Source: Bolinopsis microptera
Lineage: Eukaryota; Ctenophora; Tentaculata; Lobata; Bolinopsidae
Length of the DNA: 60,000 nucleotides
Assembly: GCF_026151205.1 (NCBI RefSeq)
Contig: NC_087073.1
Location: forward strand, 19,002,837 to 19,062,836
Reading direction: 5' to 3'
In this document: positions 45,201 through 54,784 of the stretch, in pieces
Position numbering within the stretch: the first letter of the stretch is position 1
Layout of the letters: the number at the start of each line of letters is the position of its first letter
Position numbers and translations under genes: made by a program
The notes under the pieces: model-generated
What the model was told of the DNA's origin: nothing
What the model saw: the letters and a program-made list of their open reading frames with translations, nothing else
The model's database searches: none

Positions 45201-48200
45201 TGTTTGATATTATTTACTGTGATACATCTGCAGACAACATTATATTTCATTCCCAGCGTACACATTAATTATTTCAAATTTCAAGGTTTTAATATTTCGA
45301 TAACTAGATAACTAACGGGCCGTGGTCCACGGCACTAAAAGGAACCTTGAATAAAATGTAATAAAATGTAATAAGTTTAATCATAAAACTTATTAATATC
45401 TGACACTTAACCTTCCAAAGTAGAAAATGTTACGACTAGTACTCCTCTTGAGCGGGATGGTGGCTGTAGGACTGGCGTGCACGTGCGCTCCCATGGAATT
45501 TAAGGAGGAGTTCTGTGACGAATACGACCTGGACGTGCCTGTAGTTCTTGTGAAGATTCTCCCTGACAAGGAAAAGGGCGGGGATCGTGTTAAGAGAATG
45601 ACTACCACCAAACCACCAACGGGACCAACCACCAGACCACCAACCACCACCCCTCCTCAACCACGTCACCTGCATCAACCTCTGCCCCAGAACCGAAAAT
45701 GGTGTATGTGCGTGCTAAGATAACCTACATCTACAGGCAAGGTACGGAGGTTCAGGCTGAAAAGAAACAGATCATTACTCTCGGTAGTCACGATGATAGT
45801 GGTATGTGTGGAATTGCAGACAGGCTTCGTGAAGGCAGCCAGTACATTATGAAGTTGTCGAGATCTAACCCTGGGAGCAAGGTGGTTTATCAGTGTGACT
45901 TTTTCGTCGATAAAAATGGTCGCGGTAGTTTGTATGAACCGCATCAGTTCTTCAAGAAACTAGCAAAGAAAGGGTGTGCCGAAAAGAAGAAGAAGGATAA
46001 GAAGAACAAAGATAAAAAGAACAAAGATAAGAAGAACAAAGGAAAGAAGAACAAAGGAAATTAAGCTGTAGTTTTTACAAGGATTATAGTTCATAACAGT
46101 CTATGACTGATAACTAGCATTTAAGTTACATGAATTGGCATGAATTGAAAATCAACGAACCAGAAACGCTGTGAATCATGTGGTTTTTCGTCTTAATTTG
46201 ATGACTTATCTTGATTTTAATCAGTTAATAAGTAATTAATTAGTCTTTGTGTCTGCATACTTTTAGCAAAGAATTTTACTTGCTACTACCTATGATGAAT
46301 ACTAACCAAATTCCTTATTAATCTTGTAAATGTATTGGCTATCAGTCTGCTTTCGCTGTAGAATTATATTTATAATGGGATATCGGTAATCGAGAGAAAG
46401 AGGGAGAGAGAGAGGGAGAGAGGGCGGGAGGGCGGGAGGGCGGGCGGGACGAGAGAGAATGAGTGGGTTAAAAGCCATAGGGGATGTGTGGCCGTCATTA
46501 CGATACCCCCAATGGTGTCACTATCATCGTTCTGGTAAAATATTGTCATATTGAGCAATGTTACGGGTTATATTTATCATCCAGGAATTCAATCACCAGT
46601 TGAGGATTTATTCTGATGAGACTGAAGTTTAGGAGATAATACGGATGGTATGAACGTAAAAAAGTGGAGAACACTAACTTTAGTAACTACTCAAAGTTGC
46701 AAATTTGTAAACAATTTACAAAATATGTGATGATTTGACGTATATCGTATAGAATTACTAATTTCATAGTCAAATCATGGAATATTTTGAGCGGGATGGT
46801 GGCTGTAGCACTGGCGTGCACGTGCGCTCCAATGGAATTCAAGGAGAAGTTCTGTGACGAGTTGTTACAAATCATGGAATATTTTGTAAAACGGAATACA
46901 AGATTTCGACTAACTCAATTGGTCGAAATTTCGTCTTCCGATACTTGAGTAAGAAATGAAGAATGAACTTCCTTAACTTAACCGAAGAGATACATTACCG
47001 TTGAGCGCTCTTTGTTAGCTGCTAATTTTCACGGAGAAGATACTTTGTATCACTATCAGAATATGTTTCTGCTTCTACTCTACCTGACGATCTCCGTGAA
47101 CGGTTAGTTAGATAATATTATCAATTGATTTATGACAATTTTTCAAATTAGCTTCTTATTACTAATTAAAAGCTTGCCTAGTAATGAAAATTACTCATAT
47201 TTTTTTTGAGTTAAAGTACAGACAGATTCGTCTGAAAAAAATCGATTAACCGACACAATGAGCTTTCAAAGGATTTTTGACATTTTTGAGTCCTTTGAGA
47301 CCAACTTTTCCAAACCTTACCACAGCTATCTTTAGTTGTGAACATCGTAGAAGGCTGCAGATTCATCGAGGGTGTTTATCTTATCAATGAGAAAAACTGT
47401 CGTTGCTAAAGTTTCACGTCAGATAATCAATTAATTGGATAATTAATTCCCAATCTACTGTAGCCTCTGAAATAACATGTCTGAAACCTGTTATGACTGT
47501 GTAGCCTCTCAAATAATCTGCCAAGCGTTTCATATACCCCCATTAGGGCCTTGTATGCACGTATTGTGTCTGCTGGCGGACCTTGGGTCATGAAAATGAT
47601 CAAGAAAGATCACTGATCAGATCCAGTTATCAAATCAGTAACGACTAATTGGTGATGTGATCTGTCACTCGTCAGTAGAATTTATTGACTTAGAAATGGG
47701 CTCAATCTATGTAAGGGTAGAGTTCAATTTGTATATATTAAGACGCAATGAAACTACCGGACCACGATCTTTGGGGACTTGCCACCCCATGGCAACATTA
47801 AAATATATATCGACTCTGTTACATCGTTACATTACATATGGTAGCTATGATAAATCACATTTCTTGCACAACTCGGCCTGATTTTGGGGAAAGAAGAGGC
47901 ACGGTATAGAAAGGTTTTACTGCACAGAGGTGATCTCATTAAAGATGTTTTAGTCGTATAATTCAAAATAACAGGATATTTGGAAATTGGTAATCAAACT
48001 GTAGTCTGACACCAGATTCCTTAACTTTTCATGTACATTGTTAAAACCTCTTGATGACATAGAGGATTAGAGGCGCTTTATCAACAAGTAGGAGTTTGTG
48101 AGCAGGGAAAATAATAGCATCTTAACCCCACTTACACTGCATAATCATTGAAATCAACAAAATAATTTTAATTATTAAAATCATAATACAGCAGGCCAGC

Positions 48201-51200
48201 AAGTTAGTGGTTAGGGGTTACATGTTACGTAATCACTTTGTGGACAATTTTTACGCCCCCCCCCCCCTCCGTAATCAGTTTTACACATAGCTATTGTATC
48301 AAAATAAGTAATTACACTAGCGTAATCATTTCGAAACCCCCCCTCGGCCCTCGGCTGATTATGTAATATGTGAACGACCCCTTAGGTTCATTTTGTTTAA
48401 TGGAATTGATAAGGCTGCACTGTAATTACTCTTGAAACTCTTACGAGTGGTTAACGATTTTCACAATTTCAGTTTCAATCCTTTGATTTAGTAATCCCTG
48501 AACCTCCAAAATCTGCTGAGATTTACTGAACATTACACCTATAAACTATAAATTTTGGTGATTTTAGTATTCCCGAAACGTTCACTTTTCAAAGTTCTCA
48601 AACAACTAATTGTGCAATTTGATCTCGAAACATTTTTTAAGTGAAAAATGTTCGAATTTTTTATAAAATTATTACCTTTCTCCCCGTTTTATGAAATTTC
48701 GATCACTTTGAGCGACGTGGAAAAGCTATGAAAAGTTTGTCAGCAACAAAGGACACCTGCTGGGACTTAAAATGTTTTTAAATCCTTTAAAAGCTTGTTA
48801 TGTCAGTAAATAGATTTATTTAATCAGCCTGTACTTTCACCGATCTTCCAGTGTACATTGTGCTGTCCTCTACATATTTCTCGGATCCATATAAAAGTTG
48901 AAAAAGATGTTAAAATATTAGCTGTACACGTGGTTATAATTTCAGGAATCGCAGGCCTCAACTTTCATCTCATGAAGACCAATTCCTACACCATGCTGTC
49001 AACAGAAAGTGATTACGGTCTTCTGATGGTCGATGGAGGAACAGTCTACCACAGCGGGATGAACTCCGAGACGCTGAACTGGATTTGTCGCATGTTGGGC
49101 TACCAGTCATACAACGCTCTGACTACAGATGGCGGTTCCTGGCATCAGAGCTTGCCTGTCAGGTATCGATATCTTGAGTGTTCAGGTAGTACAGTTCCTC
49201 AGTGTCGATATAGAAAGTACGGAGATTACTACAGTTACTCTCTCTTCATCTACTGCAACGTTCGGTCCCAGAAAGGAGACTCTTCCCAATTCTACCTTGC
49301 GGGCAAAGACAAGCAACACACCCAGAAAGAACACGGTCTGCTGATGTACAACGGAGGAACAGTAAGTGGAAAGAAATTCGATGACTCAACAGCGGAGTTG
49401 GTGTGCCGCATCATGGGCTACGAAGGTGTAATGAGCTGGAACCTCGGTCGAAAATATATGCCGGATCAGAAAGACTTAGATATAAGTCTTAGCAGCGTGA
49501 ATTGTCTATCTAAGGATAGAGCATTCCCACTATGCACATACGGAACAGATGTCACAAATGCCACCCATGATGAAGATGTCTGGTTGTGGTGTGACATGCC
49601 AAACACCGACATCCTCGTCTGTCCCCCTGGACAAAGAAAATCCGGCAGCAACAAGTGCTACGAGTGCGGGCCCAATACCTACTCCCCCGAACCCAGCACC
49701 AGCACCTCCTGTCTCTCCTGTCCTTCAAGATCAACCTCCCTCACCGGATCTACCTACTGCTCCTGTGATGAAGGCACCTACATGAGTTCTGACCATAATG
49801 AATGTCTGGAATGTCCCACAAATTCTACCTCACTGAACGGATCATCATTCTGCTCATGTGTCGCTGGCACATATCTCTACGTTGACCTAAGCAGTTGTGT
49901 GGCGTGCTCAAGTGGTACAGTCAGCAAGGAGGGCGGAACAGCTCCAGATGACTGTGTGAGTTGTCCTAGAGGATCAGTGCCACTGAACAACGGACAAGTT
50001 TGCAGCTGTGAGAAAGGATATGGTTGGGAATGGGGCGTAGACATGGAGCAGTCCTGTAAAGCATGTCCTGCAAACTCTTTCAAAGACAAAAGACAAGGGA
50101 TCTGTGTTCAATGTCCTGACGAGGCAACCTCCCTCCCTCTCTCTGAGAGCTGTCAGTGTTCCGGCGGACTATCTTGGGATGGAAAGACCTGTGTAGACTG
50201 CACTTCTCTAGGTAGCAGTAGTGCAGTGGAATGTGTAACTGTTCCGCTGGAACATTCTGGAGTGATAACCAGTGCAGACCCTGTTCAAGAAACTTTTTCA
50301 GTGGGAATCACTCCACTGTTTGCCTAAAGTGCCCCATAAACACTGTATCTGACACACAATCCTCTGAGTGCTCTCACTGTTCGGTTGGATACGCGTGGCA
50401 AAACTACACTTGCACCGAATGTCCAGAAAACTATGTTGGAAACGGAGCCGTGTGCAGTATTTGTCCAACAGAATCGGTGCCTCTCAAAAACAAAGACGTT
50501 TGCAGCTGTGAGAAAGGATATGGATGGGTATGGAGCAATAGCGGGGATGGGTCCTGTAAAGCATGCCCTGCAAACTACTACAAAGAAAAAGAACAGGGAA
50601 CCTGCATAAGATGTCCTCACGAAGCCACCTCCCTCCCTCTCTCTGAAGAGTGTCACTGTCCAAGTGGACTATCTTGGGATGGAGAGAGCTGTGTGAACTG
50701 CACTTCTCCAGGTAGCAGTAGTGGAGTGTGTAACTGCTCTGCGGGTACATTCTGGAGTGAAGACAGTAGCCTGTGTACACCCTGTCCCACAAACCACTTC
50801 AGTGGACAGTTCTTCTCTCTCTGCTCAAAGTGCCCTGTCTTCACAGTATCTGAGTCTGAATCCTCTGAGTGTTCCCCCTGTCCTAAAGGATACTCCTGGA
50901 AAAATGACACTTGTATTGAATGTCCAGAAAACCATGTTGGAAACGGGGCTACTTGCAGTGTTTGTCCAGAAGGAACCTCTCCATCCAAAGATAAAACTAT
51001 CTGCCAAAAGTCTTCTGTTGACGCTCTGTCGGTAGTTAGCTTAGTGTTGTCCATCCTGATTCTCGCCATGGTGATAGGAATCATCCTTTACATCTGGAAG
51101 GAAAAAAGAGAAAAAGACCTGCAGGAAGACATACACATGGTTTACCAGGCTGAGCTCTCAACCACGGATGCCAAAGTTAGAGGGCGGAGATGTATGTGTC

Positions 51201-53932
51201 CCTCCTGTCCCTGCAGTGAAGTAGCCAAACCTGCTCTCCCAAAAAGAGGAAACACCCTACAACAAGATGATATCTATGCTAACAACTAGCACTCCGAAAA
51301 AACCCCATCTTATCCCCTCTAAAATGCCCAAAGTCTAATGTAGAAACTGAGATAGAATAGATTGTTCAAGACTTATCAAACCTTCGATTTTGAAATTAAG
51401 GACACTTTGGGGACAAACTCTTGTTTTAGAACTCTTGAATAAACTTGTTTGAAATTGAATCGACTGATTATTGATATTTAACATTATGCTTTAAATACTA
51501 CATCTTTTAGGTGGTTACCTGTTAAAATATTTGATTTAAGATTGGATTGTTATAACACTATTATTTGTAAAATTAGAAAAAGAGTTATTAATGTTGCATT
51601 GGGTGTAATTCCAATTTAAGGTTGATGTTGAGTTTGTCAGCATGTCTGATTAAATGAATCTATTTGATTGTTAATCTTCGACTGTCTCATACTTTCAACA
51701 ATATCATTTGTTAAGAATGAATAAAATGTAAAATAAAAAAAGGTATAAATGCCGTAAAGTGATTTTATTGTACGTTGAGATTGATTTTGTGTTACGTAGT
51801 TCATTAATAATGAACATTTGACTGATAAGTATTTTAAGTTTGAATTTGAATTGTATGGTTCAATGATTTTAGTTTGATATTTTAACATGAGTTTTATTTC
51901 TCCAAACTTTCTATAAATATATTTCGCACCACCTGTCGAATTCATAATGGTTAACATTATATGTAATCATTGTAATCGTAATAATCGTGATCGTGGATGT
52001 TGTTTTCCAACCGCTGTCGCCGAATTTTTGGCCAAAAATGAGTCTCTGCACCACCACTGATATTGCAGCGTCTGCTTCTGATGATTAAGAAATTATCTCA
52101 ATAATAAATAATTATCAAAATTTCATCATTGTCTAATTTATTGAGAAATGCAATAGTAATACTGCTCTATACTAGTAAATGTTGCTTGTGAAATTTTAAA
52201 TTTAACTCGACAGACAAGGATGAATTCGTAGTAACTTACAGTTGTTTTGTTTGAATTTAATGGTTAAATGTCATGAATTTTCTGGCCTGGTAAATGTGCT
52301 GGATGGTCCGAGCTCCGAACGAGTGAGAGGTCTATGATATAAAGACCATCTCGTTATCAAGGAAAATTGTACTGGCCTTTCGTGTTCTTAGTTCCAAGAA
52401 AAACTGTGGCTTTTCTTTCGTATCTTCTGATCATTGGCTCTCAACATGGCTCCACCGCACCACTTGCACCGGTTAGAGTTGCTTTGACTTAGAATTTCCG
52501 GAGTATCTACTGAAATTCAACAAGTTGAAAAACAATCATTAGAAAATAGAAGACGACCAAAGAAAGGAACTGGATTTGCTACAACGGCACTGATAATAAT
52601 AATAATACCGTAACTATTACACGTATGACTTCTACCCTAAACCATACTTATCCCCAAACACCGTCTCGTTTATGACAAGAAAGGAGGCAAATCTTCTGGA
52701 AACGAGGCTCACATTATGAAGGTTAAACTCTAATTATCACCACATATTTCAGGGAGGAGAAGAAGGAGAGACTCTCAAAATGGGGTTACCCTCTAGAACA
52801 TCCTCACAATAAGGTGACTACGCTTCTTTAATAACTTCATCTTCTCATCTTATTGCAAAAATTATTAATTTTACGAAATTACTGTTCATCAAAATAGTCA
52901 GTTTGTAAAATCTATCTCTAACAGACTGTGAGACTGTTAGTAACAGTGCCCTTAAAAATGTGCAGTCCACTAGAGATTAAGATTATCTTTCTCACAAGCA
53001 GCAGAATAAATCACGTGCCTCACATGACACACCGTCCTTCCCAGGATAACTACAGATACACCCTCGCACAAGCAGACCCCCTAGCTGGAGATAACTGGGA
53101 GCAGGAGCTAGCTGCCGGCAAACCTCTACCCTCCAAACACTATCGGTGTAAACTGTCCGAGCACGTCCTGTTGGCTCTCCATGACAAAGGTAGGTGATGT
53201 GGTTATTTATGTTAGAACTTACCCGTGGGCTCATTAAGACGGAATAGTGGTGTTTTAAGTACATTTTCTTAACCATAGAATACGCTTTTTGGTTTAATTA
53301 AGTTAGTAGTCCTCAGTTTTTCTACTTTTCTAACATTGGTGATGAGCTGGTGATTCTTATCATAAACTATGGAATATGGATGACCCTCACTTTTACCGGA
53401 CTCTATGATTTAAACTTAAAGTCTGACTCGTTACCACACCAGCACAGCAGATAAAGGTGGACGATGAGCGCACTACCGTGTCGGGGGAGAAGGGGTACTG
53501 TTTAGTTCGGGCAACACACGCTGTCAAACATGGGTCCTACTATTTTGAGGTGCGACTTTAAACTTCTGACTGAGAAGAGAGGCTGTGTTTGCTTTCAATT
53601 TCCATAATATTATCTTGTCTTATATATTTCTATTCACAATTACACATATTTATTATTTAATAAAAATTGGTTTCTTTGTTGGGCAATTAGGCTTTTATCT
53701 CTGCAGTCTGCACTCTGTTGGTATGAAAAGTTACCCAATTCAAGATCCCAACATTATAATCATTGCAGTGCACGATAAAGGAGATGCCTGATAACTCAGC
53801 ATGTAGGATAGGATGGGCCCAGCAATATGCTAACCTACAGGCTCCGTGTGGGTATGACAGGTTCGGGTACTCTTGGAGGTCAAGAAAGGGAACCATATTT
53901 CACAATAGCAGAGGAAAACGTTTCTCCAGCGG
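39284..53932 (+). CDS. ASH2L: ASH2L, SET1/MLL histone methyltransferase core subunit (exons 1-10, 3' end missing)
   Basis: Exons 39493-39582, 39878-39966, 40239-40318, 40629-40787, 40909-41060, 52753-52813, 53045-53189, 53443-53549 and 53769-53932 join in phase; a short exon 1 at 39284-39339 (MVESQPTSEDEQQ) is tentative. The PHD-like finger (LVCSECKKWHHAAC, FTCNKCHDKA), winged-helix segment (DVVPFIAEHWDQL...LNWPTHIYRAL), basic linker (GKRKTTDGNGGPGKKSKL), WGYPLEHPHNK and the first half of the SPRY domain (VDDERTTVSGEKGY, NLQAPCGYDRFGYSWRSRKG) all match. ASH2L scaffolds WDR5/RBBP5/DPY30 for H3K4 methylation in the nucleus. After the donor at 53933 the second half of SPRY and the DPY30-binding helix are not found. 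Intron 6 is 11.7 kb and hosts several genes. The AG before the ATG is two bases away. Confidence 0.9.
41163..41275. repeat. 15-bp CACCCTTGTGTCCTC minisatellite (copy 1 region)
   Basis: Five to six degenerate units of CGCCCTTGTGTCGTC/CACCCTTGTGTCCTC, preceded by an inverted half (ACAAGGGCGGAGGACAAGG). It is the left part of the TIMP-locus segmental duplication. Confidence 0.85.
41373..41676 (-). mobile_element. Non-autonomous Helitron-like copy A
   Basis: On the minus strand it begins TCTCTACTATAATTC and ends CCACGGGTTTTCTAG, inserted between A and T with no duplication. The TC start, CTAG end and AT target are Helitron hallmarks. The empty site is preserved in the duplicated locus at about 44949 (AAAATT|ATAACTC context). 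Confidence 0.85.
41804..41915 (+). promoter_or_regulatory. Four tandem 28-bp repeats each with a TATA box
   Basis: The unit holds TTTGTATGAGGG and TATATAAATCAGG. TATATAAA falls at 41819, 41847, 41875 and 41903. The paralogous locus has one unit only (TATATAAA at 45092). It lies 300-400 bp before the ATG of the intact TIMP-like gene, so a 5'UTR intron or leader trans-splicing would be needed. Confidence 0.75.
42215..42826 (+). CDS. TIMP-like single NTR-domain protein with Lys-rich tail, copy 1
   Basis: 203 aa. A signal peptide (1-17) ends at VGLA, exposing CTCAP at the mature N-terminus, the Cys-X-Cys inhibitory ridge that in TIMPs chelates the zinc of metalloproteinases. Exactly six cysteines (CTC, EEFC, GEC, YQC, KGC) match the three disulfides of a TIMP N-domain; the TIMP C-domain is absent. 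A Thr/Pro-rich insert (about 60-85) replaces a loop, and the protein ends in a 25-residue KKKKDKKNK tail, likely to hold it on polyanionic matrix (inference). The gene is a single exon nested in ASH2L intron 6, with AG three bases before the ATG and TATA repeats upstream. It is secreted; the target protease is unknown. Confidence 0.85.
   Translation: MLRLVLLLSGMVAVGLACTCAPMDFKEEFCDENDLDVPVVLVKILPDEEEGGDSGEKIATDSGNMRPTTKPVTTTPMDVSTSAPEAEMVYVRAKITYIYRQGTEVQAKKKQIITLSSHDDGGECGIADRLSEGSEYIMKLSRSDPESKEVYQCDFFADKNGHGSYSEPHLFFKKLVKKGCAEKKKKDKKNKDKKNKGKKNKGN
43157..43462 (-). mobile_element. Helitron-like copy B (left half of tandem dimer)
   Basis: Minus strand TCTCTACTATAATTC at 43462 to CTAG at 43157, preceded by A on the plus strand. 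About 85 percent similar to copy A by eye, including the shared CACGTGGGCGGTCGTAC block. Confidence 0.8.
43463..43670 (-). mobile_element. Helitron-like copy C (right half of tandem dimer)
   Basis: Starts with CTAG at 43463 directly after copy B's GAGA, with no base between. Ends TAGTAGAGA at 43670, followed by T. Internally deleted by about 100 bp relative to B. The dimer as a whole is flanked by A and T. Confidence 0.8.
43882..44139 (-). pseudogene. Retroelement C-terminal fragment (CxLC...LLKGRREII type)
   Basis: KKKVWELKDKQTPYKISWKI followed by the HPYKGGTKDCHLCLTEELYI phrase. Such WxLK...C-x-LC-x-EK blocks occur at the C-termini of retroelement polyproteins common in cnidarian and other invertebrate genomes. 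It reads out into an (AAACG)n microsatellite at 43870-43920, where the family end is lost. I recall the pattern rather than having an alignment. Confidence 0.5.
44764..44880. repeat. 15-bp CACCCTTGTGTCCTC minisatellite (copy 2 region)
   Basis: Seven near-perfect units, more regular than the copy at 41163-41275. An inverted set (ACAAGGGCGGAGG) lies at about 44240-44310, and arms around AAAGAACCAGTAATTT (44367-44396) and its complement (44729-44754) frame a 330-bp core. Confidence 0.85.
45427..46064 (+). pseudogene. TIMP-like protein copy 2, frameshifted in the Thr/Pro linker
   Basis: The signal peptide and CTCAPMEFKEEFCDE match copy 1. The frame runs into TTKPPTGPTTRPPTTTPP and then leaves the true frame near 45650-45665. 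The second part (45699-46064) continues in another frame with MVYVRAKITYIYRQGTEVQA, the remaining cysteines and a longer Lys-rich tail. A single-base loss in the ACC-rich stretch would account for it. Without correction the product lacks three of six cysteines. It lies 3.2 kb downstream of copy 1 and has the same upstream region with one TATA unit. Confidence 0.85.
46422..46448 (+). other. G-quadruplex-prone GGGC/GGGA tract
   Basis: Seven runs of GGG separated by single bases, inside a (GAGAGG)n purine tract at 46391-46465. It satisfies the canonical G4 pattern with one-base loops. In AT-rich surroundings it stands out. Confidence 0.8.
46790..46867 (+). pseudogene. 78-bp TIMP-like exon fragment, copy 3
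   Basis: Matches codons for SGMVAVALACTCAPMEFKEK of the paralogues, then stops. It is bordered by direct repeats CAAATCATGGAATATTTTG at 46771-46789 and 46868-46886. It is an inserted piece, not the remains of a tandem gene. Confidence 0.9.
47103..48945. other. Intron 1 of the SRCR/GCC receptor gene
   Basis: 1.84 kb of AT-rich sequence. Apart from the MITE at 48214-48381, no exon is supported. Confidence 0.5.
48214..48381. mobile_element. 168-bp MITE with TTA duplication
   Basis: Imperfect inverted ends GGGGTTACATGTTACGTAAT and ATTATGTAATATGTGAACGA(CCCC), flanked by TTA (48211-48213 and 48382-48384). Two C-rich tracts lie inside. TTA targets suggest PIF/Harbinger-type mobilisation; assignment is tentative. 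Confidence 0.6.
51290..52752. other. Remainder of ASH2L intron 6
   Basis: Receptor 3'UTR with AATAAA at 51438-51443, then AT-rich sequence with no gene or clear repeat beyond an (ATA)n run near 52593. Confidence 0.5.
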
Positions 53933-54784
53933 GTTAGTCTTCAAAATAGTATATACGATTTGTTATTGAGTAGACCTGCGTGGTAAAGGCTTTTTTCATT
54001 GTACGTGTGTTTCAGTTCACAGAGCCTATAAGTGTCTCACTCTTTGTTCCACCTATTAAACATACAACAGGAGCTGTACAGAGCCTGTGTACTGAAGCTA
54101 GCAGTTTCAATGTTTTGTTTAACTTGCAGTGCAGCAAGGACTGAGGACATCCCGACTAGGTACTATAAATAGGTTTTGGAAGTATTTTTTGTGCAGATTA
54201 CGTGTACGATACTTAAGACTGTGTTCTGAACTCTAGGTCTTCCACCCTTAAGTCCCGGACTCCTTGAGACCCTAGCTAGATGAACAAAATAATAGATCTC
54301 ATATCTTATTCAAAATTCAAATGTTAAATCGAACAGTTGGTAACCAGTAATTTAAGAAAACAAACAACTCACTCCTGATTGTGATATCTCATAAGTCAGG
54401 AGCCTACATTAAACATTACCGGAAAACTTTAATTGTGCAATGAATATAATATGTATGTAAATATCAAATATCAAATCAAATTCTACGAAAGAGAAACTTA
54501 GGAAATGAAACATGGGTCAGTTCACAAAATTTCATCAACAAATTCTTATCCTATTAATGTTATTTTATACATTCCTGTACTCTTTTTAAATTGAAAACAT
54601 TCCACTATATGAAAACAAATGAGAACGGATTTAGAGCTTTCCATTAAATGAGTTCTCTATAAGAAATAATCAGAAACTATTGTCTAATTCTCAAGTTCAT
54701 CAGCTAGCGTCCGCTGATCTGTTCAGATCAGTAAGTTCTCAGTATTCTAAGAGGCGATTGTTAGTCTACTCGAATAATTATAAG
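53933..54784. other. Start of ASH2L intron 10
   Basis: AT-rich; no SPRY continuation, no repeat family recognised. Confidence 0.5.

Larger units (their letters stand above)
47063..51289 (+). pseudogene. Receptor with two SRCR and multiple GCC2/GCC3 repeats, TM, frameshifted
   Basis: Exon 1 (47063-47102) encodes a signal peptide (MFLLLLYLTISVN). Exon 2 starts at 48946 in matching phase and carries two SRCR-like domains (GLLMVDGGTVY...WICRMLGY and GLLMYNGGTVS...VCRIMGYEG), then about ten cysteine-rich GCC2/GCC3 (TNFR/ephrin-receptor-like) repeats (CPPGQRKSGSNKCYEC, CSCEKGYGWEW and so on). A transmembrane helix (VVSLVLSILILAMVIGIILY) and a cytoplasmic tail ending DDIYANN follow. Near 50215-50230 the frame breaks: compared with the homologous internal repeat at about 50710 there are five extra bases. 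The product as read would be a secreted ectodomain without TM. SRCR receptors bind microbes or matrix ligands (family knowledge). The gene is nested in ASH2L intron 6 on the same strand. Confidence 0.8.
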
